Of a DNA stretch of 64,000 nucleotides, positions 55,196 to 64,000 are shown in pieces (positions within the stretch are counted from its first letter, which is position 1; each line of letters opens with the position of its first letter). Origin of the DNA: Iodobacter ciconiae (GTDB lineage: Bacteria; Pseudomonadota; Gammaproteobacteria; Burkholderiales; Chitinibacteraceae). Below the pieces are notes generated by a model, which was given only the letters and a program-made list of their open reading frames with translations, searched no databases and was not told where the DNA came from. The DNA is taken from the NCBI RefSeq assembly GCF_003952345.1, contig NZ_CP034433.1:1922001-1986000 (forward strand). Direction: 5' to 3'. Both the position numbers and the translations under genes were made by a program.

Positions 55196-55232
55196 AAAAA
55201 AGCCGCAAGAGCACTGCTCTTACGGCTTTTTT
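55196..55232 (-). terminator. Terminator of tRNA-Leu
   Basis: Stem AAAAAGCCG.AAGAG/CTCTT.CGGCTTTTT with one mismatch; the left A run gives a T tract on the minus strand, 10 bp after the tRNA 3' end. Confidence 0.88.
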
Positions 55233-55241
55233 CAAAATATC

Positions 55242-55326
55242 TGGTGGGGGATAAGAGACTCGAACTCTTACACCTTACGGCGCTGGAACCTAAATCCAGT
55301 GCGTCTACCAATTCCGCCAACCCCCC
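55242..55326 (-). tRNA. tRNA-Leu (anticodon TAG)
   Basis: An 85-nt class II tRNA with long variable arm: acceptor GGGGGGT pairs with ATCCCCC (one G-T pair), discriminator A, encoded CCA. Anticodon TAG is in GGATTTAGGTT (55290-55292); T arm AGAGTTCGAGTCTCT. Confidence 0.97.
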
Positions 55327-55560
55327 ACTTCACATCGCTGCGCCTAGCACCGAATGAAGACCCGCATTCTAGATGAAGGATCTAACTTTGCCAAGTACTT
55401 CTCTAAAAATATTTTAAAGTAGCTTAAGCTTATGTCCACAACAAACAAAAAAAATCTTTAATATGCCAGTAAGATAATCGCAATCTGATACAGCCTACAA
55501 AAAGTTTATGTCATACTCCGCACAGCTTTCCATCCTATACACTCTTACTTCACCCCTTCC

Positions 55561-56616
55561 GTGAACGATCATATACATACACTCCTGCGTATTCTTCCCC
55601 CTTGCGACTCTGCTACGGCAGAGGTTCGCTGGTTTGCCGGCCAGCAATCCGGCTCGGCATCGCTCGACAAACTTCCGCGCTCCCAGCGCACCGAACTAAT
55701 CATCCCTGCAGCACTCTCCAATGTTTATCGTGCCGAGCTGCCAAGACAATCACTGGCAAAGCGGCAAAAGCTGTTGCCCCATCTTTTAGAAGATCGCCTG
55801 CTAAGTCCTGCTGCTTCACTTCATTTTGGGCTAAATGACCAGAATAATAAAATCATTGCCGTAGATCGCCAGTGGCTGACTCATTATCTTGGCTTACTCG
55901 CCGAGCATCGTATAAACCCTTCTGCAGCATGGAGTCTTTACGACTTTCTGCCTGACAGTACGAGCTGGTGCGTAGCCAAGGATCAACAGACTCGTATTGT
56001 CCGCAGCCCGGAAGGACAATACAGCCAGTTTGATGAGCCTGATATTGTCGATGCACTGATCGGAGAAGCCGTACGGCAAGACGCAACTCTGGCTGATTTG
56101 ATACAAAACACCGTACCAGGCACCAATTTACTGCAAGGTGATTTTGCCCAGCGCAGTCAGTGGCGCTTTGACTGGAAAATTCTGCAGACGCCGGGACTGC
56201 TGCTCGGTGCTATTTTTGCACTTGTTTTGGCCGGACAAATAGGAGACTGGTGGCAATTACGCAGCAGCAAACTGGCCTTACAACGCGAAATGCGCCAGAC
56301 CTATGCAGCAGCATTTCCTGGCGAGCCTGTGTTTGATCCTGTTTTACAGCTGCAAAGCAAGCTACGTGAACGCGGCGGGCTGAGTAACGGCAATGACGAC
56401 GGACTGGATTTACTCCTGCGCGTAGCCAGTATCGCTGGCAACGGCCTGCAATTGGTGCAACTCGATTACAGTAATGGACAGCTCATTATGGAGCTGCCGG
56501 ACTCCCAGGCAAGCAGCTTGCAATCACAACTTAAAGGAGCAGGACTCTCTGCAGAGACTCAGCCTGCTGCAACAGGGCAGACAAAAGTTCTGATTCGCCC
56601 CCAGGCCGTAAAGTGA
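55561..56616 (+). CDS. gspL: Type II secretion system protein GspL
   Basis: GspL is the inner-membrane scaffold that ties the secretion ATPase GspE to the periplasmic assembly. The 351-residue protein has an actin-like cytoplasmic part (about 1-200, with SNVYRAELPRQSLAKRQKLLPHLLEDRLLSP), one membrane helix at about 215-232 (LLLGAIFALVLAGQIGDWW) and a ferredoxin-like periplasmic domain. The start is a GTG with no clear ribosome site, so expression may be low. It leads gspL-gspM-gspN; the remaining gsp genes are not in the window. Confidence 0.88.
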   Translation: MNDHIHTLLRILPPCDSATAEVRWFAGQQSGSASLDKLPRSQRTELIIPAALSNVYRAELPRQSLAKRQKLLPHLLEDRLLSPAASLHFGLNDQNNKIIAVDRQWLTHYLGLLAEHRINPSAAWSLYDFLPDSTSWCVAKDQQTRIVRSPEGQYSQFDEPDIVDALIGEAVRQDATLADLIQNTVPGTNLLQGDFAQRSQWRFDWKILQTPGLLLGAIFALVLAGQIGDWWQLRSSKLALQREMRQTYAAAFPGEPVFDPVLQLQSKLRERGGLSNGNDDGLDLLLRVASIAGNGLQLVQLDYSNGQLIMELPDSQASSLQSQLKGAGLSAETQPAATGQTKVLIRPQAVK

Positions 56617-56623
56617 GCCCCTT

Positions 56624-57087
56624 ATGAATAAACTGAAAGAATTCTGGCAACAATGTAAACCCCGTGAGCGACTTTACTTGATGGCATGCGGTGCGTTTGC
56701 TTTTTTTGCAATTTTATATGCTGGCATTTGGCAGCCCGTTAACGCGTCCCGAATACAGCTGGGCAAGCAGGTTCCCCAGATGCAGATGCAGCTTGCAGAG
56801 CTACAAAGACAGCTTGCTCAGATCAAATCAACACCGGCAGGGCCTGGCCAAAATGGTGATTTTCGCACAGCAGTACAAGCCAGCCTGGACGCCAGAAATA
56901 CCAGCGCGGATATTCAGGCATTGGCCACAGACAAACTGCAGATTAAAGTTGCACAAATCCGTTTTGCCGATGCACTCCCCCTGCTTGCGGCACTTCGCAG
57001 CGAAACGGGCTCGCAGATTAATCGCCTGCAAATCAGTAGTGCCGAGCACAATGGCATTGTGCAGCTAAGTGCAGAGGTAGAACGCCA

Positions 57088-57091
<4 letters not shown>
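56624..57091 (+). CDS. gspM: Type II secretion system protein GspM
   Basis: A 155-residue bitopic protein: short cytoplasmic KLKEFWQQCKPRERLYL, one membrane helix at about 19-37 (MACGAFAFFAILYAGIW), a coiled region (QMQMQLAELQRQLAQIKS) and a small periplasmic ferredoxin-like domain. It partners GspL at the inner membrane. It starts 7 bp after gspL and overlaps gspN by 4 bp (ATGA). Confidence 0.88.
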
Positions 57092-58195
<1,104 letters not shown>

Positions 58196-58220
58196 AAAGT
58201 ACCCGTTTCATCGTTTTCAA

Positions 58221-58257
58221 AATACAAAATGCGGCTTGAATGGCCGCATTTTGTATT
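58221..58257 (+). terminator. Terminator of glnB
   Basis: Perfect 15-bp stem AATACAAAATGCGGC/GCCGCATTTTGTATT with a 7-bp loop, 25 bp after the glnB stop; T residues lie inside the right arm. Confidence 0.88.
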
Positions 58258-58355
58258 AAATGTGTAGTTAATTTATGTCTCTGCATAATCACCACAAAAT
58301 ATTTACCCTCAACTTTTGCGATACCCGCAGAACCGCTGTGCTCAAGCAATCAGGC

Positions 58356-58853
58356 TTACTTTTGATAGGCTCCGGCCGAGTAAGTTAATTCATAGCTATG
58401 ACTGTAGATTTCCAGAATATTACCGAATGGATCTTCCATATACACCATGCGAAACGGCTTCTTACCAGGATAATATTCGCGAACCGGCATGCGCTGCTTT
58501 CCCCCCGCGGCAACAATTTTTGCAGCCAGTCCTTCTACATCCGGGTCTTGCACGCAAAAATGAAACACTCCACTCTTCCAGTATTCAAAATTGTTTTCTC
58601 GCTGCTCGGCATTAACAAACTGGAATAGCTCAACCCCAATCCTGTCCCCGGTAGACAGATGGGCTATCCGGAAGGACTGCCAGTTTGCACCAAATACATC
58701 GGTGCACATCTGGCCAATAGCCGAATCATCTTCGGTAATGGTTGTCGGCGGCATAATCAAATACCAGCCCAGCACCTCGGTATAAAACTTCACCGCCGCG
58801 TCCAGGTCCGTCACACTGATTCCAATATGAGAAAAATTCCGTGGATAAGTCAT
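58356..58853 (-). CDS. VOC-family (glyoxalase/dioxygenase-like) protein
   Basis: A 165-residue vicinal-oxygen-chelate protein with two beta-alpha-beta-beta-beta units. The first starts NFSHIGISVTDLDAAVKFYTEVLGW with a metal-ligand His at about residue 9. GVELFQF supplies a Glu. The second unit has GVFHFCVQDPDVEGLAAKIVAAGG and MVYMEDPFGNILEIYSH with the last His/Glu ligands. The specific reaction is unknown; lactoylglutathione-lyase-like or bleomycin-resistance-like annotations would be guesses. It is divergent from a LysR regulator, which probably controls it. Confidence 0.88.
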   Translation of the reverse strand: MTYPRNFSHIGISVTDLDAAVKFYTEVLGWYLIMPPTTITEDDSAIGQMCTDVFGANWQSFRIAHLSTGDRIGVELFQFVNAEQRENNFEYWKSGVFHFCVQDPDVEGLAAKIVAAGGKQRMPVREYYPGKKPFRMVYMEDPFGNILEIYSHSYELTYSAGAYQK

Positions 58854-58861
58854 TTACTGCC

Positions 58862-58905
58862 TCGCATGTTTTAAGTAGTGATGCCAGTTTAAGCTTCACA
58901 TGCGA
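58862..58905. promoter_or_regulatory. Inverted repeat in the VOC-LysR divergent promoter
   Basis: Arms TCGCATGT (58862-58869) and ACATGCGA (58898-58905) are perfectly complementary, 28 bp apart, and lie in the 96-bp gap between the two divergent start codons; a plausible LysR-type recognition site. Confidence 0.5.
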
Positions 58906-58949
58906 TAATTAAAATCGATGCAAAGTTATAGGTTTGATAAATATTCATT

Positions 58950-59837
58950 ATGCAAAACTGGATCAATCCACTATGGATACGCTCATTTCTGGCGGTAAAC
59001 CAGCAGGGTAGTTTTACACGGGCGGCCGATAGCCTGAATATCACTCAAGCAGCAGTCAGCCAGCATTTGCAGCGGCTGGAAAGCCAGCTAGGCACTTTAC
59101 TGATTCGCCGCCCGCGACAAATCGAGCTGACTCCGGCAGGAAAAATACTGCTCGAATATGCAAACGAAATCGAAACGGCCCACACCCGGCTGCACAACAA
59201 TCTAAGCAATCACAACCCTTATTGTGGCGAGATCTCGATCGCAACGCCCGGCAGTGTGGGCCTGGCGCTGTATCCGCAGCTTCTGACACTACAGCAGCAA
59301 CACCTGCAACTCACCGTAACGCACCGCATCGCGCCAACTGATGACATCATTGCTGCGGTATTAACCAGGCGATGCGAGCTGGGCATTGTAGCCCGCAGCG
59401 TCAGCGATGAACGCCTTTGCAGCAGTAAGCTGACACAGGAAGCACTTTGCCTTGTTTTGCCCATGAGCTGGGCAGGGGAAAAATGGGAAGAGTTATGCGA
59501 ATTGGGATTAATCAATCACCCCGACGGAATGGATATGGCCTCACGCCTCTTTGCCCGTACCCACCCCGGGCAGCGGGTGAGCCAGCTACCAGTTCGTGGT
59601 TTCTCCAATCAGATCAGCCTGATTTTAGAGCCAGTGGCGCGCGGGCTGGGCTTTACCGTTTTGCCCCGATTTGCAGTCAATGCATTTAACAAACCAGAGC
59701 AAATCCGTATTGCCAATAACGAAATTCAGGTCAATGATACTTTATGGTTGATTCACCGGGCTGAGTGGCCGGTTTCTGCAGCAGGATTGTATGTTCTGGA
59801 AGAAATAAGCGCATATCTAAAATCAAACAACAATTAA
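58950..59837 (+). CDS. LysR-family transcriptional regulator
   Basis: A 295-residue LysR protein. The N-terminal winged helix-turn-helix is WIRSFLAVNQQGSFTRAADSLNITQAAVSQHLQRLESQLGTLLIRR (about 9-54), followed by the linker helix and a substrate-binding domain (GEISIATPGSVGLALYP at about 92 onward; LILEPVARGLGFTVLPRFAV). It is transcribed away from the VOC gene, the common arrangement for a LysR regulator and its target. The inducer is not readable. Confidence 0.93.
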   Translation: MQNWINPLWIRSFLAVNQQGSFTRAADSLNITQAAVSQHLQRLESQLGTLLIRRPRQIELTPAGKILLEYANEIETAHTRLHNNLSNHNPYCGEISIATPGSVGLALYPQLLTLQQQHLQLTVTHRIAPTDDIIAAVLTRRCELGIVARSVSDERLCSSKLTQEALCLVLPMSWAGEKWEELCELGLINHPDGMDMASRLFARTHPGQRVSQLPVRGFSNQISLILEPVARGLGFTVLPRFAVNAFNKPEQIRIANNEIQVNDTLWLIHRAEWPVSAAGLYVLEEISAYLKSNNN

Positions 59838-60085
59838 AAGCGCTCTACCTCGCCATATAACTTTACCGCCCCGAACCAAATATAGAAAATAGCCCGGGCA
59901 ATCTCAGAATATTTTATTAATTAATAAATCTTTAAAATTACTAATTAATTTCAAACCAATAAAAACCTGTATTTTACAAAGCATTAAAATACACAATATC
60001 TAATAATATATTTTTTTATAAAACCAGATCACATCAAAGATTAATTACCGTCGGCAGCTGTAACTATGTAACATTAAAGTGAAAT

Positions 60086-60580
<495 letters not shown>

Positions 60581-60789
60581 TCAAAAAAATTCTGTAGACA
60601 CAGAAAAAACCATGAGAAATCACACTGCCAGCATCCCTGGTCATACTCTTTGCTCAATTTTTCCACCAGCATAATGGTCTTCGCGTGCGACCTGCTGTAA
60701 TAAACGTACTAGTTAATCATCATAGTTAGGTAGGTGTTTTTTCTCTCTGTTCTCCCTGCGCTCTGTGTTTACAGATTTTTTGCAATTTT

Positions 60790-62445
60790 TTAAGCCACGC
60801 CCAGCATTTCTGCCGCGTGCTGGCGGGTAGTACTGGTAATTTCCACGCCACCCAGCATGCGGGCAATTTCTTCGATGCGCTCTTCCACGCTCAGCATATG
60901 AATGGTGCTTAATACGCCGGATTTCGATTGTGTTTTGCTCACCTGCAGCTGCTGGAACCCACAGGCGGCAACCTGCGGCAGGTGGGTAATACACAGCACT
61001 TGCCGCGCCGCGCCCAGATCCGCCAGCATGCGGCCAACAATTTCGGCCACCCGGCCGCCAATACCCACATCCACCTCGTCAAAAATCAGTGTAGGCACAT
61101 TCGCCACCTGGCTGGTAATCACTTGCAGAGCCAGGCTGATACGGGATAGCTCGCCACCCGATGCCACCTTGGCCATTGCTCTTGCCGGGGTCGTCGGATG
61201 ATTGGCCACCATAAACTCCACCGTTTCCAAACCAAAACTCGCAGGAGCCTCATGGGCATGCAGTACAATTTCAAATCGGCTGCCCACCAGCGCCAGCAGT
61301 TGCAATTCTTTAGTCACCATTTTCGAGAGCTTATCGGCAGCGACCTTACGGCTAACCGATAATTGTCTGGCTGCTTTACGATAATCAGCTTCTAATTTCT
61401 GAACACGGCGGCGCACCGCATCCAGGCCCGCACTACCGCCTAACTCGGCAAGGCGCTGCTGCCAGGCGGCCAGTTTTTCCGGCAGCTCGGCAGGCTCTAC
61501 CCGATATTTACGTGCCATGCGAAAGATCGCATCCAGGCGACTTTCCACATCGGCAAGGCGGGCCGGATCTAGCTCTAAGTGATCGGCATAGCGGCGCAAT
61601 GCATACACGGATTCAGTCAGCTGCGCTTCAGCACTGGCCAAAAGCTCCAGTGTTTCGGAGATACCCGCATCAAAATCAGCCAAAGCAGATAAACGCCCCG
61701 CTACCGATCCCAGCCAGGACTGGCAGTTTTCATCGCCATCAGCGAGCATCAATAAACCACTTTGCACGCCTTCAATCAGGCTGGCAGCATGATGCAAGCG
61801 CTTATGCTCGGCTTGCAGCTCCGGCCATTCTGCAGCGGTAAATTGCAGGGCGGCCACTTCATCCACCTGCCATTGCAGGCGTTCACGTTCCGCATCAAAG
61901 GCTTCGGCGTTATTCTCGGCAACCGCCAGCTCATCAACAACGTTTTTCCAATCTTTAAATAAACCCGCCACGTCTTTTGCAAGGCCTGTGCATTCTGCAT
62001 AGCCGTCAACCAATTCGCGCTGCACCTCGGAGCGCAGCAAGGATTGTGGCGCATGCTGACCGTGGATATCTACCAGCTGCTCGCCCAGCGATTTAAGCTG
62101 TGTCAGCGTTGCAGCAATGCCATTAATCCAGGCGCGGGATTTGCCACTGCTGTCAATGCTGCGGCGAATCAACAACTCTTCTGGCTCGTCCCCCAGCAAA
62201 GCTTCTTCTTCCAGCCAGGCCTGTACGTTTTTAGGCGGAGCAAACCGTGCCTGCAAGTCAGCTTTTTCGGCACCATGACGCACCACTGTACTTTCTGCCC
62301 GCCCCCCCAGGAGCAAACCCAGTGCGTCGATCACAATCGATTTACCCGCCCCCGTTTCACCGGTCAAGGTCGTTAAGCCTGAGCGAAAGTCAAGCGACAG
62401 CTCTTGCACGATGACAAAGGATTTAAGCGAAATAGAAAGCAGCAT
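60790..62445 (-). CDS. recN: DNA repair protein RecN
   Basis: An SMC-like ATPase for double-strand-break repair, 551 residues. Walker A is TGETGAGKSIVIDAL (about 29-43), with LLLGGRAESTVVRHG after it. Central coiled coils (about 155-370) flank a short hinge. The ABC signature is VASGGELSRISLALQV and Walker B TLIFDEVDVGIGGRVAEIVG, followed by ITHLPQVAACG. It is downstream of nadK, separated by a dispersed inverted repeat. Confidence 0.96.
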   Translation of the reverse strand: MLLSISLKSFVIVQELSLDFRSGLTTLTGETGAGKSIVIDALGLLLGGRAESTVVRHGAEKADLQARFAPPKNVQAWLEEEALLGDEPEELLIRRSIDSSGKSRAWINGIAATLTQLKSLGEQLVDIHGQHAPQSLLRSEVQRELVDGYAECTGLAKDVAGLFKDWKNVVDELAVAENNAEAFDAERERLQWQVDEVAALQFTAAEWPELQAEHKRLHHAASLIEGVQSGLLMLADGDENCQSWLGSVAGRLSALADFDAGISETLELLASAEAQLTESVYALRRYADHLELDPARLADVESRLDAIFRMARKYRVEPAELPEKLAAWQQRLAELGGSAGLDAVRRRVQKLEADYRKAARQLSVSRKVAADKLSKMVTKELQLLALVGSRFEIVLHAHEAPASFGLETVEFMVANHPTTPARAMAKVASGGELSRISLALQVITSQVANVPTLIFDEVDVGIGGRVAEIVGRMLADLGAARQVLCITHLPQVAACGFQQLQVSKTQSKSGVLSTIHMLSVEERIEEIARMLGGVEITSTTRQHAAEMLGVA

Positions 62446-62483
62446 GGCGTGTTTTTACACCTTGGTTACGGTTGCCACGAAAC

Positions 62484-62600
62484 AAACCCAAATCTTAAAA
62501 CATAGAGTAAAGGAGAACACGGAGTAAAACTTAATTTCAATAGTTTTACTCCGTGTAGCTCTGCGTCCTCCGTGCTCTCTGTGGTTCAAGATTTGGGTTT
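62484..62600. repeat. Nested inverted-repeat element between nadK and recN
   Basis: The outer arms AAACCCAAATCTT (62484-62496) and AAGATTTGGGTTT (62588-62600) enclose an inner perfect 13-bp hairpin CACGGAGTAAAAC/GTTTTACTCCGTG (62518-62530, 62543-62555). The CTCCGTG...CTCTGTGGTT wording is of a kind found dispersed in many bacterial genomes. It lies just downstream of nadK and could act as its terminator. Confidence 0.8.
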
Positions 62601-62621
62601 TGAATTAAATTGAGTGATCAC

Positions 62622-63497
62622 TTACAAACGCTCGCCCCAGCGTAGTTTTTCGCGCAGGGTGTCGTAATAATGATAACTGTTTGGGTGCAACACCCTGAGG
62701 GTATTGCGGTAGCGGCTAATCAGTACGCGATCTTTTTCTTGTAAATCACAGTGCGACTGATTGTCAAAATAAACACGGGCATCCTGGGCACGGGTCAGTA
62801 AAAACTCAACCGCGCAGGTATCATTCACCACAATCGGGCGATTCGATAATGATTGCGGGCAAATGGGCACCAGTGCAATTGCCGGTAAGCTGGGATGTAA
62901 AATCGGACCGCCGGACGCCAGCGCATAGGCTGTGGAGCCGGTTGGTGTTGAAATAATCAGGCCATCTGAGCGCTGGCTATAAACAAAACGGCCATCAATA
63001 AAAATTTCAAACTCGATCATGGCCCCCGTGCTGCCACGGCTAAAAACCACGTCATTAAACGCTAAGGCGTTGTCAATTTCATGACCATCACGCACCACCG
63101 TGGTTTCAAGCAAGATGCGCTCTTCGGGAATAAACTCCCCGTACAGCATGTCCATCACCAGCTCATCCATCTCATCAACCGATATATCGGTCATAAAACC
63201 CAGGCGGCCTTGGTTGATTCCCACAAGTGGAATGCGATAAGGTGCCAGCAGACGCGCCACTCCGAGCATAGTGCCATCACCGCCGAGCACGATAACCAGA
63301 TCAGCCACTTTGCCGATATTATCGCGGCTGACATCCTGATGTTCGCTTATGCCATGCTCTGCGGCGCTCGCCTGATCGAGCAGGACTTTTACCCCCGCCC
63401 CTGCAAGCAGAGCAGCAAGACGGCGGATAGGCTCTCCCAAAGTAGGGGTGCCCGTGCGCCCCACTACGGCGATGGTTTTGAACAATAAACTACGCAT
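62622..63497 (-). CDS. nadK: NAD kinase
   Basis: NadK phosphorylates NAD to NADP. The 291-residue protein has the GGDGT motif (VIVLGGDGTMLGVARLL, about 68-84) with catalytic Asp, the NE/D-type region LAFNDVVFSRGSTGAMIEFEIFIDG, and DGLIISTPTGSTAYALASGGPILHPS (about 177-202). The order recN-nadK-hrcA, with nadK and hrcA divergent, is the usual arrangement in betaproteobacteria. Confidence 0.96.
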   Translation of the reverse strand: MRSLLFKTIAVVGRTGTPTLGEPIRRLAALLAGAGVKVLLDQASAAEHGISEHQDVSRDNIGKVADLVIVLGGDGTMLGVARLLAPYRIPLVGINQGRLGFMTDISVDEMDELVMDMLYGEFIPEERILLETTVVRDGHEIDNALAFNDVVFSRGSTGAMIEFEIFIDGRFVYSQRSDGLIISTPTGSTAYALASGGPILHPSLPAIALVPICPQSLSNRPIVVNDTCAVEFLLTRAQDARVYFDNQSHCDLQEKDRVLISRYRNTLRVLHPNSYHYYDTLREKLRWGERL

Positions 63498-63653
63498 AAG
63501 CTCATTAGACCCGATTTTTAAAAAAATAACAGCAGCAGTCAGTTAATTTAAAGTACTTTGCCCGTGTTTTCTCCAGGCGGGTGCTTGCCCCAAAGTAAAA
63601 CTCCTTGTAAAACGAAGTAAAATTTGCAACATAGCCCACCGTCGCCGCCCAAT

Positions 63654-64000
63654 ATGCTGAACGATCGTTCTCAAATTCTACTTAAAACCCTCGTCGAGCG
63701 CTACATTGCTGAAGGCCAGCCTGTTGGCTCCAAAGCCCTGCAGCATTTTTCAGGGCTGGATATCAGCTCTGCAACAATCCGAAATACCATGGTTGATCTG
63801 GAAGCACTAGGCTTTGTCGCAAGCCCGCATACCTCAGCCGGCCGCATTCCTACCGTGCTGGGCTACCGGCTTTTTGTAGACTCCTTACTCACAGTGCAAA
63901 CTTTAGATTCGCCCACCTTAAGCGAATTACAGCTCCCTGTTGACAGCCCGCAGCGCAGTGTCACCGCAGCCTCACAGATTTTATCGCAGCTCACCCAGTT
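63654..64000 (+). CDS. hrcA: Heat-inducible transcription repressor HrcA (partial, runs off window)
   Basis: The frame is open from the ATG at 63654 to the window end, 115 codons. It begins MLNDRSQILLKTLVERYIAEGQPVGSKAL, then SGLDISSATIRNTMVDLEALGFVASPHTSAGRIPTVLGYRLFVDSLL, the winged-helix DNA-binding domain of HrcA, repressor of groE/dnaK operons at CIRCE sites. No CIRCE palindrome was seen in the 156-bp gap to nadK. The ribosome site is weak. Confidence 0.93.
   Translation, partial: MLNDRSQILLKTLVERYIAEGQPVGSKALQHFSGLDISSATIRNTMVDLEALGFVASPHTSAGRIPTVLGYRLFVDSLLTVQTLDSPTLSELQLPVDSPQRSVTAASQILSQLTQ

Overview
The window looks like a chromosomal segment from a betaproteobacterium of the order Neisseriales, most like a Chromobacterium/Iodobacter-type organism. 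This is inferred from protein style and gene order, not from a database match. Supporting points are the Neisseria-type trimeric porin, the block tig-clpP-clpX-lon-hupB-tRNA-ppiD, the hpnD/hpnE squalene genes, the divergent nadK/hrcA pair and moderate GC. No Neisseria-type DNA uptake sequence was seen. Most of the window is ordinary housekeeping DNA with tight operons and many clear intrinsic terminators.

Layout. 0.2-9.6 kb holds a porin, mltG, a DinG/YoaA-type helicase, the operon hpnD-hpnE-SDR, and a DUF4136 lipoprotein with aroC. 9.75-10.7 kb is a decayed IS3-type element. 10.9-16.7 kb holds flgM-flgN behind a very good sigma-28 promoter, an NlpC/P60 lipoprotein, a GNAT acetyltransferase, nagB, leuC-entericidin-leuD, and a secreted barnase-type RNase overlapping its barstar inhibitor. 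16.9-22.5 kb is tamA-tamB. 23.3-32.5 kb holds a chalcone-isomerase-like protein and a fatty-acid degradation cluster: fadL, a FadB-type bifunctional enzyme, a thiolase, fadE and a PsrA-like TetR regulator with a perfect operator palindrome. 32.6-40.3 kb holds ychJ with an intact IS5-type insertion just upstream, a HAD phosphatase, yajL, cheR, ubiD, a hexose-6-phosphate mutarotase, a MaoC hydratase and a dienelactone-hydrolase-like protein.

40.3-48.1 kb is the least ordinary part. ppiD is flanked on both sides by gene-poor DNA. One side carries a (CAG)10 microsatellite. The other is an AT-rich stretch leading to a multiply frameshifted OmpA-type barrel pseudogene and a large repetitive surface lipoprotein (bacterial Ig-like repeats followed by RCC1-like repeats) broken by a single frameshift. 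This accessory block lies between ppiD and the tRNA-Asp/tRNA-Val pair next to hupB, where the core gene order would put ppiD close to hupB.

48.1-55.3 kb is the protein quality-control block (hupB, lon, clpX, clpP, tig), with strong hairpins in three intergenic gaps, and tRNA-Leu. 55.5-58.2 kb holds gspL-gspM-gspN of type II secretion and the PII gene glnB. 58.3-64.0 kb holds a VOC protein divergent from a LysR regulator, tadA, recN, nadK and the start of hrcA, which runs off the window.

I did not find a system that I can defend as wholly new. The best candidates for follow-up are the tRNA-adjacent surface-protein block, the barnase/barstar pair with a likely terminal disulfide, the entericidin gene embedded in leuCD, and the regulatory hairpins and operators listed in the findings.
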